NCBI GenBank assembly: GCA_028564675.1
Contig: JAOVVO010000199.1
Location: 1 to 64,000, forward strand
DNA length: 64,000 bases
Direction: 5' to 3'
Source: Onchocerca lupi
Lineage: Eukaryota > Nematoda > Chromadorea > Rhabditida > Onchocercidae
Shown here: positions 62,797 through 64,000 of the stretch, piece by piece
Position numbering within the stretch: the first letter of the stretch is position 1
How the letters are laid out: every line of letters begins with the position of its first letter
Notes under the pieces: model-generated
What the model was told of the DNA's origin: nothing
The model's database searches: none
Seen by the model: the letters and a program-made list of their open reading frames with translations, nothing else
Translations under genes and position numbers: made by a program

Positions 62797-63140
62797 ACAA
62801 TATAATTTCGAGGGACAATTTTTATAGAATATTACTGATAAAATTTAAATGATAAAAATAATAGTTATTGATAAATTCAATGATAACCTTAATAAACAAT
62901 ATAATTTCGAGGAATAATTTTTGTAGAATATTATTGATAAATTCAATGATAACAACAGTAAACAATTAAAACTTCGTGAAATAATTTTTAACAATAAACA
63001 ATAGTGATTCGAGGGAAAAATTTGTAAACAATATGACTCAATGGAAAAATTGGATTATTACTGATAAACACAATGATAACAAAATAAACAGTAAAATTTC
63101 GATGGACAATTCCATAGAGTATTACTGATAACTTTGATAA
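62797..63140. repeat. AT-rich minisatellite
   Basis: Repeated blocks of aacaatataatttcgagg, aattttt-tagaatattactgataaa and ttcaatgataac recur with about 65-95-base spacing. The copies starting near 62797 and 62892 are closest; two or three later copies are degraded. Confidence 0.65.
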
Positions 63141-64000
63141 TGCGAAGAAGAGGAAATGAAATGATAAAAATGTGTGATTCCAAAAAATTCTTTTTTGATA
63201 CTTCCAATTGATAATGATAACATCAGTAAGGATACAGAAAAAATCTTTCAATTAAATCAAACAATTATGAAAATTTTTTCTTCCTTTAATGTAATGCTCA
63301 ATTTGAGATGGTTAATAGTTTCGTAAATTTAAAAATACTTGAAAACATTTTATTCTCAATTTGATTTAAGTTTTTCTTTTTGCTCAAAAAGATCAATAAT
63401 TGGCTAGATTGCACTTAATCATAAAATTATAAGAATTTAAAAAAATTGAAATGAAATCAAATTTAACCAAGTAATTTTATGATACTATGATTTGAATACT
63501 TGAAAATGTAATAATTTAACAAAGTTAAATTTTTCTCGCAAAATTTCACCTCACAAATTAAAATTGCAATAAAATTTATATCATTTGGCAGGCAATTTTT
63601 ATAGGAATGATCAACAGCAACAACTAGATTACTAGTAACTGTACTTTTTTAAATTCCAAAACTTAATGGAAAAATTAAATAAATGATTTCAAATATCAGA
63701 AAATTTTTCTTCTGCAAAAACTTAAACGAAAGGTTTCAAATATGTTGATATTTCGTTTATAGAAGAAATCATTAATCATTATTTTCTCATTTTAACTGCA
63801 AAAATTTTTTTTTATTATCAATTTTTTTCCTTTTTTTTTTTTAAAAAAAAAAGCAATTTTACAAATGGAATTTGTTTGAAATAAAAATGTAAATTATTTG
63901 ATAATATAGTAATAATAATAATAATAATTTTCTAAATGTAAAATTCTGACAAATAGCGCTTGAATGATAATAATCTTAGGTTATCTTATGTTATCATCAT

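Larger units (their letters stand above)
56422..64000. other. 7.6-kb AT-rich region without a recognised gene
   Basis: Upstream flank of the CPG4-like gene and beyond. It is dominated by poly-A/T tracts, AT-rich spacers and minisatellites (57105-57425, 60817-61018, 62797-63140). Frames here are Lys-, Phe- or Ile-runs from simple sequence. No splice-phased exon chain, tRNA or rRNA was found on either strand. The first exon or promoter of a gene beyond 64000 cannot be excluded. Confidence 0.55.

Noticed and set aside
1..64000. CRISPR arrays, rRNA genes, bacterial operons, viral genes
   Set aside because: No regularly spaced repeat-spacer array, no rRNA-like conserved blocks and no bacterial-style gene packing; the window is ordinary nuclear eukaryotic DNA.

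Overview
This is an AT-rich, intron-dense eukaryotic window that reads as nematode, most likely a spirurid or filarial-type worm. The reasons are: short exons split by AT-rich introns with tttcag-type acceptors; 3' splice acceptors lying only 2 to about 20 bases before several start codons, as expected for spliced-leader trans-splicing; close packing of same-strand housekeeping genes; and one secreted cysteine-rich gene resembling the nematode CPG4 family. The species cannot be fixed from the sequence alone. All gene models below were assembled by hand from exon phases, splice sites and remembered family sequences; there is no transcript support.

Layout. 860-3138 (+): a small HAND-type bHLH factor. 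3139-8702: no gene seen. 8703-13098 (-): a complete 13-exon class I histone deacetylase (HDAC1 type). 13099-14832: the divergent promoter region shared with the next gene. 14833-47973 (+): seven consecutive same-strand genes: PEX19 (CaaX-ending peroxisomal import receptor), SPT5 (elongation factor, 24 exons), MFAP1 (spliceosomal B-complex protein), RIOK2 (atypical kinase of 40S maturation), HPRT (purine salvage), an unrecognised 152-residue helical protein, and the nucleolar GTPase NOG2/GNL2. The gaps between them are mostly 0.5-1.2 kb, and several starts look trans-spliced, so part of the run may be operonic. 49254-56421 (-): a 12-exon secreted, cysteine-rich, acidic-tailed protein with a possible GPI-type C-terminus. 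56422-64000: no gene seen; poly-A/T tracts and minisatellites.

Functionally the gene run is general growth machinery: transcription (SPT5, HDAC1), splicing (MFAP1), ribosome assembly (RIOK2, GNL2), nucleotide salvage (HPRT) and peroxisome biogenesis (PEX19). No novel multi-gene system is evident.

The most interesting non-gene signals are: a decayed Helitron-like element in the last PEX19 intron together with a 219-bp internally deleted relative 14.7 kb away, both with an A/T target junction, 5' TC, 3' CTAG and unexpected subterminal inverted repeats; GC-AG introns in two neighbouring genes; a long palindrome inside a GNL2 intron; and a possible secreted-versus-anchored switch in the CPG4-like gene.
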